Assembly (NCBI GenBank): GCA_964627935.1
Contig: CAZVLB010000012.1
Span: 62,001 to 126,000, forward strand
Direction: 5' to 3'
Source: JAABVY01 sp964627935
Lineage (GTDB): Bacteria; Zixibacteria; MSB-5A5; JAABVY01
Length of the DNA: 64,000 nt
Part shown: positions 15,987 through 23,584 of the stretch, one piece after another
How the letters are laid out: each line of letters starts with the position of its first letter
How positions within the stretch are numbered: the stretch's first letter is position 1
The notes under the pieces: model-generated
Database searches by the model: none
Told to the model about the DNA's origin: nothing
Seen by the model: only the letters and a program-made list of their open reading frames with translations
Position numbers and translations under genes: made by a program

Positions 15987-17579
15987 ATGGCAGAATCATC
16001 AGTAGATAACTGGGTCAGGATCAAAAGGGCCATAATATCGGTCTCGGACAAATCCGGAATCGGAGAATTTGCCGAAAAATTGCAGGACCTGGGTGTGGAA
16101 ATCATTTCAACCGGCGGCACCAAGAAGGTGCTGAAGGAGCATGATATACATGTAATCCCAATTTCCTCGTTTACCGGCGCCCCGGAAATCCTGGGTGGAC
16201 GTGTTAAGACTCTTCATCCGTCTGTACATGCCGGCCTGCTCTATAAACGCCATAATGAGGGCCATCTGAAGGAGATGAAAGAGCAGAATTACAAGGGCAT
16301 CGATATGGTTGTCCTGAACCTCTACCCTTTCGAAGAAACCATTAAAAAAGAAGGGGTTACCGAAGATGAAGCGATTGAAAACATCGATATCGGCGGACCC
16401 ACCATGCTGCGTGCGGCGGCCAAAGCATTCGAATATGTGGTAATTATCAGCGATCCCTCGCAGTACGAAATGCTGGCCGAGGAACTTGAAGAGAATAACG
16501 GTTCGATATCATATAAAACCCGCCGTGACCTGGCCCGTCAGGCATTCTGCCGTGTGGCCGCGTATGATCAGGCCATTTCGAATTATTTCTCCTGTCAGGC
16601 CGAAGCGGAAGGCGAAGAAGAGAAATTCCCATCGTCAATAAACATCAATGTGCGCAAAATCGCCGAATTGCGTTACGGAGAAAACCCTCATCAGGGCGCG
16701 GCCGTATACGAGGAACCCGGAAGCGATCTGCCGAGCCTTGTAAAGGCCCGGATTCTGGGAGGTAAGGCTTTGTCGTACAATAACTATACCGACCTCGAGG
16801 CGGTTCTGGCCATGATCATGGATTTCGAAAATCCGTTTGCCGTGGTGGTCAAACATCAGAATCCATGCGGCGCCGCCGAAGCGGACTCATTGGAAGAGGC
16901 CTACAGGCTGGCTTACGAGGCCGATCCGATTTCAGCCTATGGTTCGATTATCGGCCTGAATAAGCCGGTTGACATGGCTACTGCTGAGAAGCTTAATGCA
17001 ACAAAGTTTGTGGAGTGTATCCTGGCCCCGGATTATGATGATGGTGTGGTTGAGATGATGAAAAAGAAAAAAACCCGTCGCATCCTCAGCCTGCCCGAAA
17101 TCATGCGCGGCTATCCGCGTAAATTCTTGCAGCACACATTCATAAAGGGCGGACTCCTGGCTATGGACCCGGATCTTCATGAGGTTACTCGCGAGGATCT
17201 GAAGGTTGTCACTGAAACTCAGCCAACAGAAAGTCAAATCGAATCCCTGCTGTTTGCGTTTAAGGTGGTAAAGCACGTCAAATCCAACGCCATCCTGCTG
17301 GTGCAGGGCAAACAGACTGTAGGTGTCGGATGCGGCCAGACTTCACGTGTTGACGCCTCGGTGCAGGCGGCCATGAAAGCCGGCGACAGGGCCAAAGGCA
17401 GTTGCCTGGCCTCGGACGCCTTCTTCCCCATGCGTGACGGCGTGGATGAAGCTGCCAAAGCCGGTGTTCGGGCCATTATTCAGCCAGGTGGGTCGAAACG
17501 TGATGATGAGGCCATCGAGGCGGCCAATGAACACAAAATTGCTATGGTATTTACCGGTATCAGGCATTTTAAACACTAG
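15987..17579 (+). CDS. purH: Bifunctional AICAR formyltransferase / IMP cyclohydrolase
   Basis: The last two steps to IMP. The 530-residue protein has an N-terminal MGS-like cyclohydrolase domain (about 10-205; ISVSDKSGIGEFA, GGRVKTLHPSVHAGLL) and a C-terminal formyltransferase domain with RYGENPHQGA, the KHQNPCGAA catalytic Lys-His and SDAFFPMRDGVDEA. Both domains look intact. AGGGGA lies 7-8 bp upstream. It ends the glnA-gat-pur block; no obvious terminator follows. Confidence 0.97.
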   Translation: MAESSVDNWVRIKRAIISVSDKSGIGEFAEKLQDLGVEIISTGGTKKVLKEHDIHVIPISSFTGAPEILGGRVKTLHPSVHAGLLYKRHNEGHLKEMKEQNYKGIDMVVLNLYPFEETIKKEGVTEDEAIENIDIGGPTMLRAAAKAFEYVVIISDPSQYEMLAEELEENNGSISYKTRRDLARQAFCRVAAYDQAISNYFSCQAEAEGEEEKFPSSININVRKIAELRYGENPHQGAAVYEEPGSDLPSLVKARILGGKALSYNNYTDLEAVLAMIMDFENPFAVVVKHQNPCGAAEADSLEEAYRLAYEADPISAYGSIIGLNKPVDMATAEKLNATKFVECILAPDYDDGVVEMMKKKKTRRILSLPEIMRGYPRKFLQHTFIKGGLLAMDPDLHEVTREDLKVVTETQPTESQIESLLFAFKVVKHVKSNAILLVQGKQTVGVGCGQTSRVDASVQAAMKAGDRAKGSCLASDAFFPMRDGVDEAAKAGVRAIIQPGGSKRDDEAIEAANEHKIAMVFTGIRHFKH

Positions 17580-17591
17580 CCGGTTTTTAAC

Positions 17592-17620
17592 TTGATTTGA
17601 ATATGATTGCTTCGTACATT
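17592..17620 (+). promoter_or_regulatory. Sigma-70-type promoter upstream of smg-coaBC
   Basis: TTGATT, 17 bp, TACATT, about 24 bp before the likely start codon. It suggests smg-coaBC-udg can be transcribed apart from the purine genes. Confidence 0.55.
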
Positions 17621-17643
17621 CAGTTAGAAATTGGGAGGTGAAC

Positions 17644-18111
17644 TTGGGCGAACGAATTTTAGAGATTGTCTTCTATCTCGTCCAGCACATGCGCAATAAC
17701 AACGGTTCCCTTTTGCACCTGGATGATATCTCTCAGTCCCTTAAGAACATGGGCTTTTCAGACAATGAAATCTCCTCGGCCTATGGCTGGTTTCTGGAGG
17801 AAGTTCAGGATCGGGGTATGCAGGAGCTGCTCGAAAACAAGACCGAGTATCTTCCTCCCCGCCTGTTTTCCGAAATCGAAAAGCAGATTTTCACCACCGA
17901 GGCTCGGGGATTTCTGATTCAGTTGCATCAACTGGGGCTTTTGAACTGCGAGCAATTCGAAGCGATTATAGACAGGGTCAATATTCTCGAACCCAGCACC
18001 GTTGATTTGCAGACCCTGAAAATCATAGCATCCTCAATAATCTTCGGAGGAGTCAATAAGAACTGGGATCTGAACTGGTTTAATATCTCCGGCGAGGAAA
18101 CAGTTCATTAG
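17644..18111 (+). CDS. smg: Smg family protein (DUF494)
   Basis: This 155-residue all-helical protein matches the Smg/DUF494 pattern: ILEIVFYLVQHM at the N-terminus, then LGFS-like GFSDNEISSAYGWF, and a C-terminal LDWFN-like segment NWDLNWFNISG. The role is poorly known; in proteobacteria the gene sits near dprA-topA, here between purH and coaBC. The start is unusual. GGGAGG at 17632-17637 runs directly into GTG 17638, so the TTG at 17644 with 6-bp spacing is preferred. Confidence 0.82.
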   Translation: MGERILEIVFYLVQHMRNNNGSLLHLDDISQSLKNMGFSDNEISSAYGWFLEEVQDRGMQELLENKTEYLPPRLFSEIEKQIFTTEARGFLIQLHQLGLLNCEQFEAIIDRVNILEPSTVDLQTLKIIASSIIFGGVNKNWDLNWFNISGEETVH

Positions 18112-18130
18112 ATATAGCGTTTAATCCTTC

Positions 18131-19327
18131 GTGAGACTTACCGGAAAAAAAATTCTTCTGGGTGTTACCGGATGTATAGCGGCCTATAAGGCCGCTTATC
18201 TTGTCCGGCAGATCAAAAAGGAGGGCGGCGAGGTCAAAGTCGTGATGACATCCTCGGCGCGCGAATTTATTACCCCCCTGACAATGGAAACGCTTTCGGA
18301 AAATCCTGTTAGCAGCGAGATGTTTCCGGAGGGGCGATTTTATTCCACTCATCATATCAGCCTGGCCGAATGGGCCGATCTGATTGTCCTGGCTCCGGCC
18401 ACCGGCAACATTATCGGCAAAATTGCCTCGGGTATAGCCGATGACCTCCTGACTACCGTGGTCATGGCGGCGCAGAGCAAAATCATGATTGCCGCGGCCA
18501 TGAATACGCATATGTATAATAATCCGGTGGTGCAGGAAAATATGGCAAAGCTTAAAAAGCTGGGTTATATGTTCGTCGAGCCGACTTCCGGTAAGCTGGC
18601 CTGCAATACCGAGGGCGTGGGCCGACTGGCGGAACCGGATGACATCCTGGAGGAAATCATTGCCTTTTTCGGAAGTAACGGTGATCTTGAGGGCAAAAAT
18701 GTGCTGGTGACTGCCGGGCCGACGGTTGAGTATTTCGATGCGGTACGCTATATATCCAATCCGTCATCGGGCAAGATGGGTTACGCAATCGCCGCAGCCG
18801 CCAGGAGCCGTGGCGCCAGGGTAACATTGATTTCCGGCCCGACCCAGATAAGCCCGCCGCAGGTCGACAAACTGGTCAGGGTAACTTCAGGATCTGAGAT
18901 GCTTGACGAGGTTAAAAAGGGCTTTGCAAACTGTGATATGCTGTTCATGGTGGCGGCTGTCAGCGACTACTACCCGGCTGAAAAAGCCGATCAAAAGCTC
19001 AAGAAATCGGATCAGGAAATTACTGTAAAGCTAAGGCCCCGGAAAGATATATTGCAGGAAATAGCGCCCCTGAAAAAGAATCAGGTCATAATCGGGTTTG
19101 CCATGGAAACCGAGCAGGGCCCTGAAAATGCAAAGGCCAAGCTCGAAAATAAAAAGCTGGACCTGATAGTATTGAATAATCTCAATGAAGAGGGCTCAGG
19201 ATTTGCGGTAGATACCAACAGGGTTACCATAATTTCAAAAGACGGTCATAGCGAGGAATTACCGCTTTTATCCAAAAAAGATGTTGCCCATAAGATCATT
19301 GATCATACATTAAAAATTACGAAATAG
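18131..19327 (+). CDS. coaBC: Bifunctional phosphopantothenoylcysteine decarboxylase / synthetase
   Basis: This enzyme joins cysteine to 4'-phosphopantothenate (CoaB) and decarboxylates it (CoaC) in coenzyme A synthesis. The 398-residue protein has the flavodoxin-like CoaC domain (about 1-180; GVTGCIAAYKA, LAPATGNIIGKIA, AAAMNTHMYNNPVV, and the active-site Cys in KLACNTEGVGRL). The CoaB domain (about 190-398) has VTAGPTVEYFD and ISNPSSGKMGYAIA. The start is GTG without a clear ribosome site. It precedes udg by 8 bp. Confidence 0.95.
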   Translation: MRLTGKKILLGVTGCIAAYKAAYLVRQIKKEGGEVKVVMTSSAREFITPLTMETLSENPVSSEMFPEGRFYSTHHISLAEWADLIVLAPATGNIIGKIASGIADDLLTTVVMAAQSKIMIAAAMNTHMYNNPVVQENMAKLKKLGYMFVEPTSGKLACNTEGVGRLAEPDDILEEIIAFFGSNGDLEGKNVLVTAGPTVEYFDAVRYISNPSSGKMGYAIAAAARSRGARVTLISGPTQISPPQVDKLVRVTSGSEMLDEVKKGFANCDMLFMVAAVSDYYPAEKADQKLKKSDQEITVKLRPRKDILQEIAPLKKNQVIIGFAMETEQGPENAKAKLENKKLDLIVLNNLNEEGSGFAVDTNRVTIISKDGHSEELPLLSKKDVAHKIIDHTLKITK

Positions 19328-19335
19328 ATTCTATC

Positions 19336-20031
19336 ATGGCCGGGGATAAATTATCAGATATAATTGAGTTGGCATGCAAAGCTGCCCGTCAGAAACTCGA
19401 GATGGGCGATTCCGAGTTGCTTGTCGACCGGGAGATACTGGACAATATTACTATGGTTCCACAGAAAATAATACATGAAAGCCTGGAGCAGTTTGAGAAG
19501 GAAATCTGCGAATGCACCAAATGCCGCCTTCATAAGGGTCGCACAAAATTTGTTTTTGGTGTGGGTAATGAGAATGCGGATATAATGTTCATCGGTGAGG
19601 GTCCCGGCCGTGATGAAGATTTAAAAGGCGAACCATTCGTGGGCCGGGCCGGCAAGCTTCTGGACAAGATACTGGCCTCGATCGACCTGGATCGTCAAAA
19701 AGTATATATCGCCAATATAGTTAAATGCAGGCCACCCAATAATCGTGATCCGGAACCGGACGAAATGGAAACCTGCATGCCCTATCTTTTTGAGCAAATC
19801 AGCATGATCGACCCGGAGTTTATTGTCTGCCTCGGCCGTGTTGCCGCCCAGGCGCTGCTTCAGAGCAAACTGCCCCTGGGCAAACTGCGCGGTGATTTCC
19901 ATGACTGGCATGAGCGCAGTGTGCTGGTGACCTACCATCCCGCCGCTCTCCTGCGTTTCCAGCAGTACAAGCGTGACACATGGGAAGATATGAAAATGCT
20001 GCGCGATGCTTACAGCGAATATAAAAACTAA
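19336..20031 (+). CDS. Family 4 uracil-DNA glycosylase
   Basis: The enzyme removes uracil from DNA and contains a 4Fe-4S cluster. The 231-residue protein has an extra N-terminal segment of about 45 residues, then the cluster pair CTKC near 58-61. The catalytic motif GEGPGRDED and the second cysteine pair, in KCRPPNNRD and METCMPYL, follow. The C-terminal TYHPAALLR motif is present. All four cysteines expected for the cluster are visible. The N-terminal extension is seen in some family members and has no assigned role. Confidence 0.9.
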   Translation: MAGDKLSDIIELACKAARQKLEMGDSELLVDREILDNITMVPQKIIHESLEQFEKEICECTKCRLHKGRTKFVFGVGNENADIMFIGEGPGRDEDLKGEPFVGRAGKLLDKILASIDLDRQKVYIANIVKCRPPNNRDPEPDEMETCMPYLFEQISMIDPEFIVCLGRVAAQALLQSKLPLGKLRGDFHDWHERSVLVTYHPAALLRFQQYKRDTWEDMKMLRDAYSEYKN

Positions 20032-20041
20032 TCATAATTGC

Positions 20042-20070
20042 TTGATCAAACGGGGGCTGTTTTTTATCTT
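20042..20070 (+). promoter_or_regulatory. Sigma-70-type promoter of dnaB-mlaE-mlaF
   Basis: TTGATC, 17 bp, TATCTT, about 33 bp before the dnaB start codon. Confidence 0.6.
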
Positions 20071-20102
20071 GTATTTTTACCTCAATTCAACAGGATGTAT
20101 TT

Positions 20103-21491
20103 ATGGCGCGGGAATCGGCACTCGGATCAACACCCTATTCACCTGATGCGGAACAGGCGGTGCTGGCGGCAATACTGAATTTTCGTGATGCCGTCTACGA
20201 GGTTACCGATATAATCAAAAGCCCGGATGTCTTCTATGATCCGCGCCATTACGCCATTTTCGAATCAGCCCTGCAGCTTTTTGATGAGAACAAGGCAATC
20301 GACTATGTTACCGTGGCCGATCAGCTCCAGAAAAACAAGAAGCTTGAGAAAATCGGCGGACGGGCCTTCCTGGCAGATCTGACCTCTCATCTGGCATCGA
20401 CCGCCAATATCCGTCATCACGCCAATATCGTATTCGATAAGTATCTCCTGCGCAGGCTGATTGAAATCTCACAAAATATTACCGGCGAATGCCGAGAAGG
20501 CGGCAAAGAGGCCGAGGACCTTCTGGATGAGGCCGAAAACGCCATATTCAGCATCTCCCAGAACCGTCTCGGAGAAGGCTTTACACATCTGGGAAGCATA
20601 CTTCCGGACACATTCGAGCAGATCGAGGAATATCATCGCTCGGGTGGCGGAATTACCGGCCTGCCGACAGGATATACGGAGCTGGACAACCTATCTGCCG
20701 GGCTTCATAAGGGTGATTTTGTGGTTATTGCCGGACGGCCCTCAATGGGTAAGACCGGTTTGGGCCTGAACATTTTGGAAAATATCGCCATTGATTTCAA
20801 AAAATCGGTGGCCATGTTTTCGCTGGAGATGTCCAAACAGCAGATTGCCCTGAGGCTCCTCTGCAGCAAGGCCCGGATCAATGCTCATCGCATGAGAACC
20901 GGCCGTCTGCCCGACAGTGACTGGCCCAAGCTGTCCGGCGCGGTGGGGCCTCTTTCGGAAGCCAATATATATATCGATGATACGCCCAATATCGGGATTC
21001 TGGAATTGCGTTCCAAGGCCCGTCGCTTAAAAGCGCGTGATGATATCCAGATCCTGGTGATCGACTATTTGCAGATGATGCAGGGGCCTCGCGGAGCCGA
21101 TAATCGTCAGCAGGAGATCGCCATGATATCCCGATCTCTTAAAGGTATCGCCAAAGAGCTGGATATCCCTGTGATCGCGATTAGTCAGTTATCGCGTGGA
21201 GTTGAAATGCGCGGTGGCGACAAACGTCCCCAGTTGGCCGACTTGCGTGAATCGGGCGCAATCGAGCAGGACGCTGACATGGTTATGTTCGTGTACCGCC
21301 CCGAATTCTATGGCATAGAATTCGATAAGGACGGCAATTCGACCGAAGGCCAGGCGGAGATTATAGTCGCCAAACAGCGCAACGGCCCGACCGGTTCAGT
21401 CAGGCTGACATTCCTGAAAGATTTTATTCGATTCGAAAACCGCAGCAGCATTTATTCTGAAGTGGAGGAGACGGCTGAGCCGCCATTTTAG
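20103..21491 (+). CDS. dnaB: Replicative DNA helicase DnaB
   Basis: This hexameric fork helicase has 462 residues. The N-terminal primase-interacting domain (about 10-115; PYSPDAEQAVLAAIL) is followed by a RecA-like motor with Walker A AGRPSMGKTG, Walker B ILVIDYLQMM, the SQLSRGVE motif and the arginine-finger region. No intein interrupts it, although dnaB is a frequent intein site. It is followed after only 3 bp by an MlaE-type permease gene. Confidence 0.97.
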   Translation: MARESALGSTPYSPDAEQAVLAAILNFRDAVYEVTDIIKSPDVFYDPRHYAIFESALQLFDENKAIDYVTVADQLQKNKKLEKIGGRAFLADLTSHLASTANIRHHANIVFDKYLLRRLIEISQNITGECREGGKEAEDLLDEAENAIFSISQNRLGEGFTHLGSILPDTFEQIEEYHRSGGGITGLPTGYTELDNLSAGLHKGDFVVIAGRPSMGKTGLGLNILENIAIDFKKSVAMFSLEMSKQQIALRLLCSKARINAHRMRTGRLPDSDWPKLSGAVGPLSEANIYIDDTPNIGILELRSKARRLKARDDIQILVIDYLQMMQGPRGADNRQQEIAMISRSLKGIAKELDIPVIAISQLSRGVEMRGGDKRPQLADLRESGAIEQDADMVMFVYRPEFYGIEFDKDGNSTEGQAEIIVAKQRNGPTGSVRLTFLKDFIRFENRSSIYSEVEETAEPPF

Positions 21492-21494
21492 AGT

Positions 21495-22271
21495 ATGAGA
21501 AGGGCAATAATCAGCATAGGGGGCACGGTCCACAAGTCTATCTCGGATATCGGGGGGCTGTTTATCATGGTGCTGGGAATATTTCGTGCCCTGCCCACTT
21601 TTTTTAAAAGGATACGCCTGGTTTTCGAGCAAATGCTGATGATGGGCGTAAGGTCTCTTCCCCTGGTCGTGTTGACCGCTGTTTTTACCGGTTCGGTTAC
21701 CGCCTGGCAGGCCGCCTATCAGTTTAAGGGACTCGTGCCTCTGGAATGGCTGGGACTGACAGTTGCCAAATCCGTATTCATTGAACTCGGGCCGGTGCTT
21801 ACCAGCCTGGTTATGGCCGGGCGTGTGGGCGCATCGATTGCCGCCGAACTGGGTACCATGCGGGTTACCGAGCAGATAGATGCCCTGGAATCAATGGGTA
21901 TAGATCCTGTCGGCTACCTGGTTATGCCGCGTATGATAGCCGGTATTGTTATGGTGCCGGTGCTGGTTATGTTCGCTAATGTGATTGCCATCCTGGGCGG
22001 AATGTTTGTGGCTGTGACGCTTGTTAATATCAGCTATGAAATGTTTGTGGACAGCATCAAGGCATATGTGTATGTCTCCGATGTGGTATCCGGCCTGCAA
22101 AAATCAGTCGGTTTCGGGGCAATTATTGCCTTGATGGGATGTTACAACGGCTTTAATGCCAGCGGCGGCGCCGAGGGTGTTGGCCAGGCAACCACCAAAG
22201 CTGTAGTGCTTGCTTCAATATTGATTCTGATTTCAGATTATATAATGGCAACCGTATTGTTCAGTATCTGA
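21495..22271 (+). CDS. mlaE: MlaE-family lipid ABC transporter permease
   Basis: The 258-residue inner-membrane protein has an amphipathic N-terminal helix and five membrane segments. The MlaE signature lies between them: ELGPVLTSLVMAGRVGASIA, then AELGTMRVTEQIDALESMG. It is the permease of a phospholipid or other lipid transport complex linking inner and outer membranes. The ATPase gene follows after 1 bp. The substrate-binding MlaD (MCE) gene that usually comes next is missing from the window. Confidence 0.92.
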   Translation: MRRAIISIGGTVHKSISDIGGLFIMVLGIFRALPTFFKRIRLVFEQMLMMGVRSLPLVVLTAVFTGSVTAWQAAYQFKGLVPLEWLGLTVAKSVFIELGPVLTSLVMAGRVGASIAAELGTMRVTEQIDALESMGIDPVGYLVMPRMIAGIVMVPVLVMFANVIAILGGMFVAVTLVNISYEMFVDSIKAYVYVSDVVSGLQKSVGFGAIIALMGCYNGFNASGGAEGVGQATTKAVVLASILILISDYIMATVLFSI

Positions 22272-22272
22272 T

Positions 22273-22995
22273 ATGATTACTATAGAAAACGTATTCAAGA
22301 CATTCGAGAACCTGGAAGTTCTCCTGGGTGTTAACCTGGAGGTTCAGGAAGGTGAATCGCTTGTAATTTTGGGCGCTTCCGGAAGCGGCAAGAGTATCCT
22401 TTTGAAGCTCGTCATGGCCCTGCTTTATCCGGATAAAGGCAACATAATAATCGATGATAAAAACATACATAACCTCGATCGCAAGGAGCTTTACAAGCTG
22501 AGAATGCGATTCGGAATGCTTTTCCAGGGCGCGGCCCTTTTCGATTCCATGAATGTCTATGAAAATGTATCCCTGCCCTTGACTGAACACTCCAGCCGCA
22601 GTGATGAAGAGAAGGCGGAAAGAGTCGCCAAATGCCTTGATATGGTGGGATTGCCGGGTATCGAGAAGAAATTCCCGATAGAGCTGTCGGGCGGTATGAA
22701 AAAGCGTGTCGGCCTGGCCCGTGCGATAGTAATGCAGCCGGAATTTATTTTATATGATGAACCGACCACCGGGCTCGATCCAATCTCGGCCGACAAGATC
22801 AACGACCTGATTGTTGATCTGGGTGAAAGGCTGAATATAACTTCAATTGCGGTCACCCATGATCTCTACTCGGCCTTTAAAATCGGCAATCGTTTTGCGA
22901 TGCTGTATAAGGGCAAAATCCGTTTTGTGGGTACCAGGGAAGAAATGCAGGCTTCGGATGATGAAATCGTACAGGACTTCCTGAGCCATCACTGA
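22273..22995 (+). CDS. mlaF: MlaF-family ABC transporter ATPase
   Basis: The 240-residue ATPase has Walker A GASGSGKS, Q-loop MLFQGAALFDSM, signature LSGGMKKRVGLARA, Walker B ILYDEPTTGLDP and H-loop VTHD. It pairs with the preceding permease to energise lipid transport across the envelope. Without MlaD, MlaB and MlaC in the neighbourhood the direction and cargo are open. Confidence 0.93.
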   Translation: MITIENVFKTFENLEVLLGVNLEVQEGESLVILGASGSGKSILLKLVMALLYPDKGNIIIDDKNIHNLDRKELYKLRMRFGMLFQGAALFDSMNVYENVSLPLTEHSSRSDEEKAERVAKCLDMVGLPGIEKKFPIELSGGMKKRVGLARAIVMQPEFILYDEPTTGLDPISADKINDLIVDLGERLNITSIAVTHDLYSAFKIGNRFAMLYKGKIRFVGTREEMQASDDEIVQDFLSHH

Positions 22996-23100
22996 TTCTT
23001 TACCTGTGAATACCCCCCCGATTATTCTATACCTCGATGATATCGGGTCATCGATCCGACGCCTGACTGATGCCCCCGGCAATATCATGCTCATAAATAT

Positions 23101-23143
23101 CAAGTCACACCTCCGGATAAATCGGAGCCAGGACCATGACACC
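23101..23143. repeat. Nested palindromic repeat, copy 1
   Basis: Outer arms GTCAC.../...TGACACC flank an inner palindrome CTCCG-N7-CGGAG followed by CCAGGACCA. The same order of blocks recurs at 51138-51184, where the inner palindrome is perfect. Confidence 0.65.
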
Positions 23144-23169
23144 CACTGAATGAGAAAGCGGACACAATC

Positions 23170-23215
23170 CTGCCATGTCACAATTCAAACTAAAGTTTGA
23201 ATCAAGACATGGCAG
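23170..23215. repeat. 46-bp double-stem palindrome
   Basis: Outer arms CTGCCATGTC / GACATGGCAG (10 of 10) and inner arms ATTCAAACT / AGTTTGAAT (9 of 9) are separated by 3-base internal loops and a 2-base tip. This is the strongest hairpin in the window and has no T tract. Confidence 0.8.
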
Positions 23216-23270
23216 AACATCCTGAGGCCAAAAGTCGCGGCAGTTCTTGAGCAAAGCGGATTCCTGGTAG

Positions 23271-23295
23271 GTCAAACCCCTGATGGGGGCTTGAC
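23271..23295. repeat. Short inverted repeat
   Basis: GTCAAACCCC and GGGGGCTTGAC form a stem with one mismatch and a short loop. Confidence 0.45.
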
Positions 23296-23317
23296 TATTC
23301 TACTGAATTGATTTCGA

Positions 23318-23411
23318 GTCATTGCGAAGAGCGAAGCGACGTAGCAATCTAACGCTGATATTCAAAACGGCTGAGATTCCCACGTCCCGATAAATCGGGA
23401 CTGGGAATGAC
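23318..23411. repeat. 94-bp hairpin element (small MITE/BIME-like)
   Basis: The ends are inverted: GTCATT at the left and AATGAC at the right. Inside, GCAATCT and AGATTCCC pair imperfectly. The right half carries the perfect palindrome GTCCCGAT-AA-ATCGGGAC (23384-23401). The left half contains the purine-rich motif GCGAAGAGCGAAGCGAC. Such a layout is typical of dispersed non-coding repeats in bacterial genomes. Only one copy lies in this window, so its dispersal is inferred. Confidence 0.55.
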
Positions 23412-23489
23412 TGGAACCAATTGCCTTTATTGCGGGAGTCGTAGGTCGTGGTTCCGAATGAAGCCAAGCGCAATGAGAAACCCGACATC

Positions 23490-23515
23490 CCGGGTAGATG
23501 TGAGCATCTGCCCGG
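23490..23515. repeat. Inverted repeat upstream of radA
   Basis: CCGGGTAGATG / CATCTGCCCGG form an 11-pair stem with one G-T wobble and a 4-base loop. It ends about 70 bp before the radA start. Confidence 0.6.
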
Positions 23516-23584
23516 CACGCAGGTATATTCCAAGGCGTCATCTGCCACTTGTATAAACAAAGTCAATTCCGTATATTGGCATTC

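Larger units (their letters stand above)
22996..23584. repeat. Palindrome-rich intergenic region between mlaF and radA
   Basis: This 589-bp spacer has no convincing coding sequence. It holds at least six separate inverted repeats in series, several nested. One (23101-23143) has a relative at 51138-51184. Another (23318-23411) has the look of a dispersed small hairpin element. The region resembles an accumulation site for short repetitive palindromes rather than a gene or a CRISPR array. The individual elements are listed separately. CCCGAT...ATCGGG at 23017-23047 is a further weak hairpin just after mlaF and could act as its transcript end. Confidence 0.75.

Noticed and set aside
20103..21491. 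Intein in dnaB
   Set aside because: The protein is continuous with normal length and motif order.
22843..23181. Minus-strand reading frame of 112 codons over the mlaF end and spacer
   Set aside because: No ribosome site, half of it is antisense to mlaF, and the rest is built from palindromic repeat sequence.
22996..23584. CRISPR array in the repeat-rich spacer
   Set aside because: The palindromes differ from each other and are not regularly spaced; no identical direct repeats and no cas genes are present.
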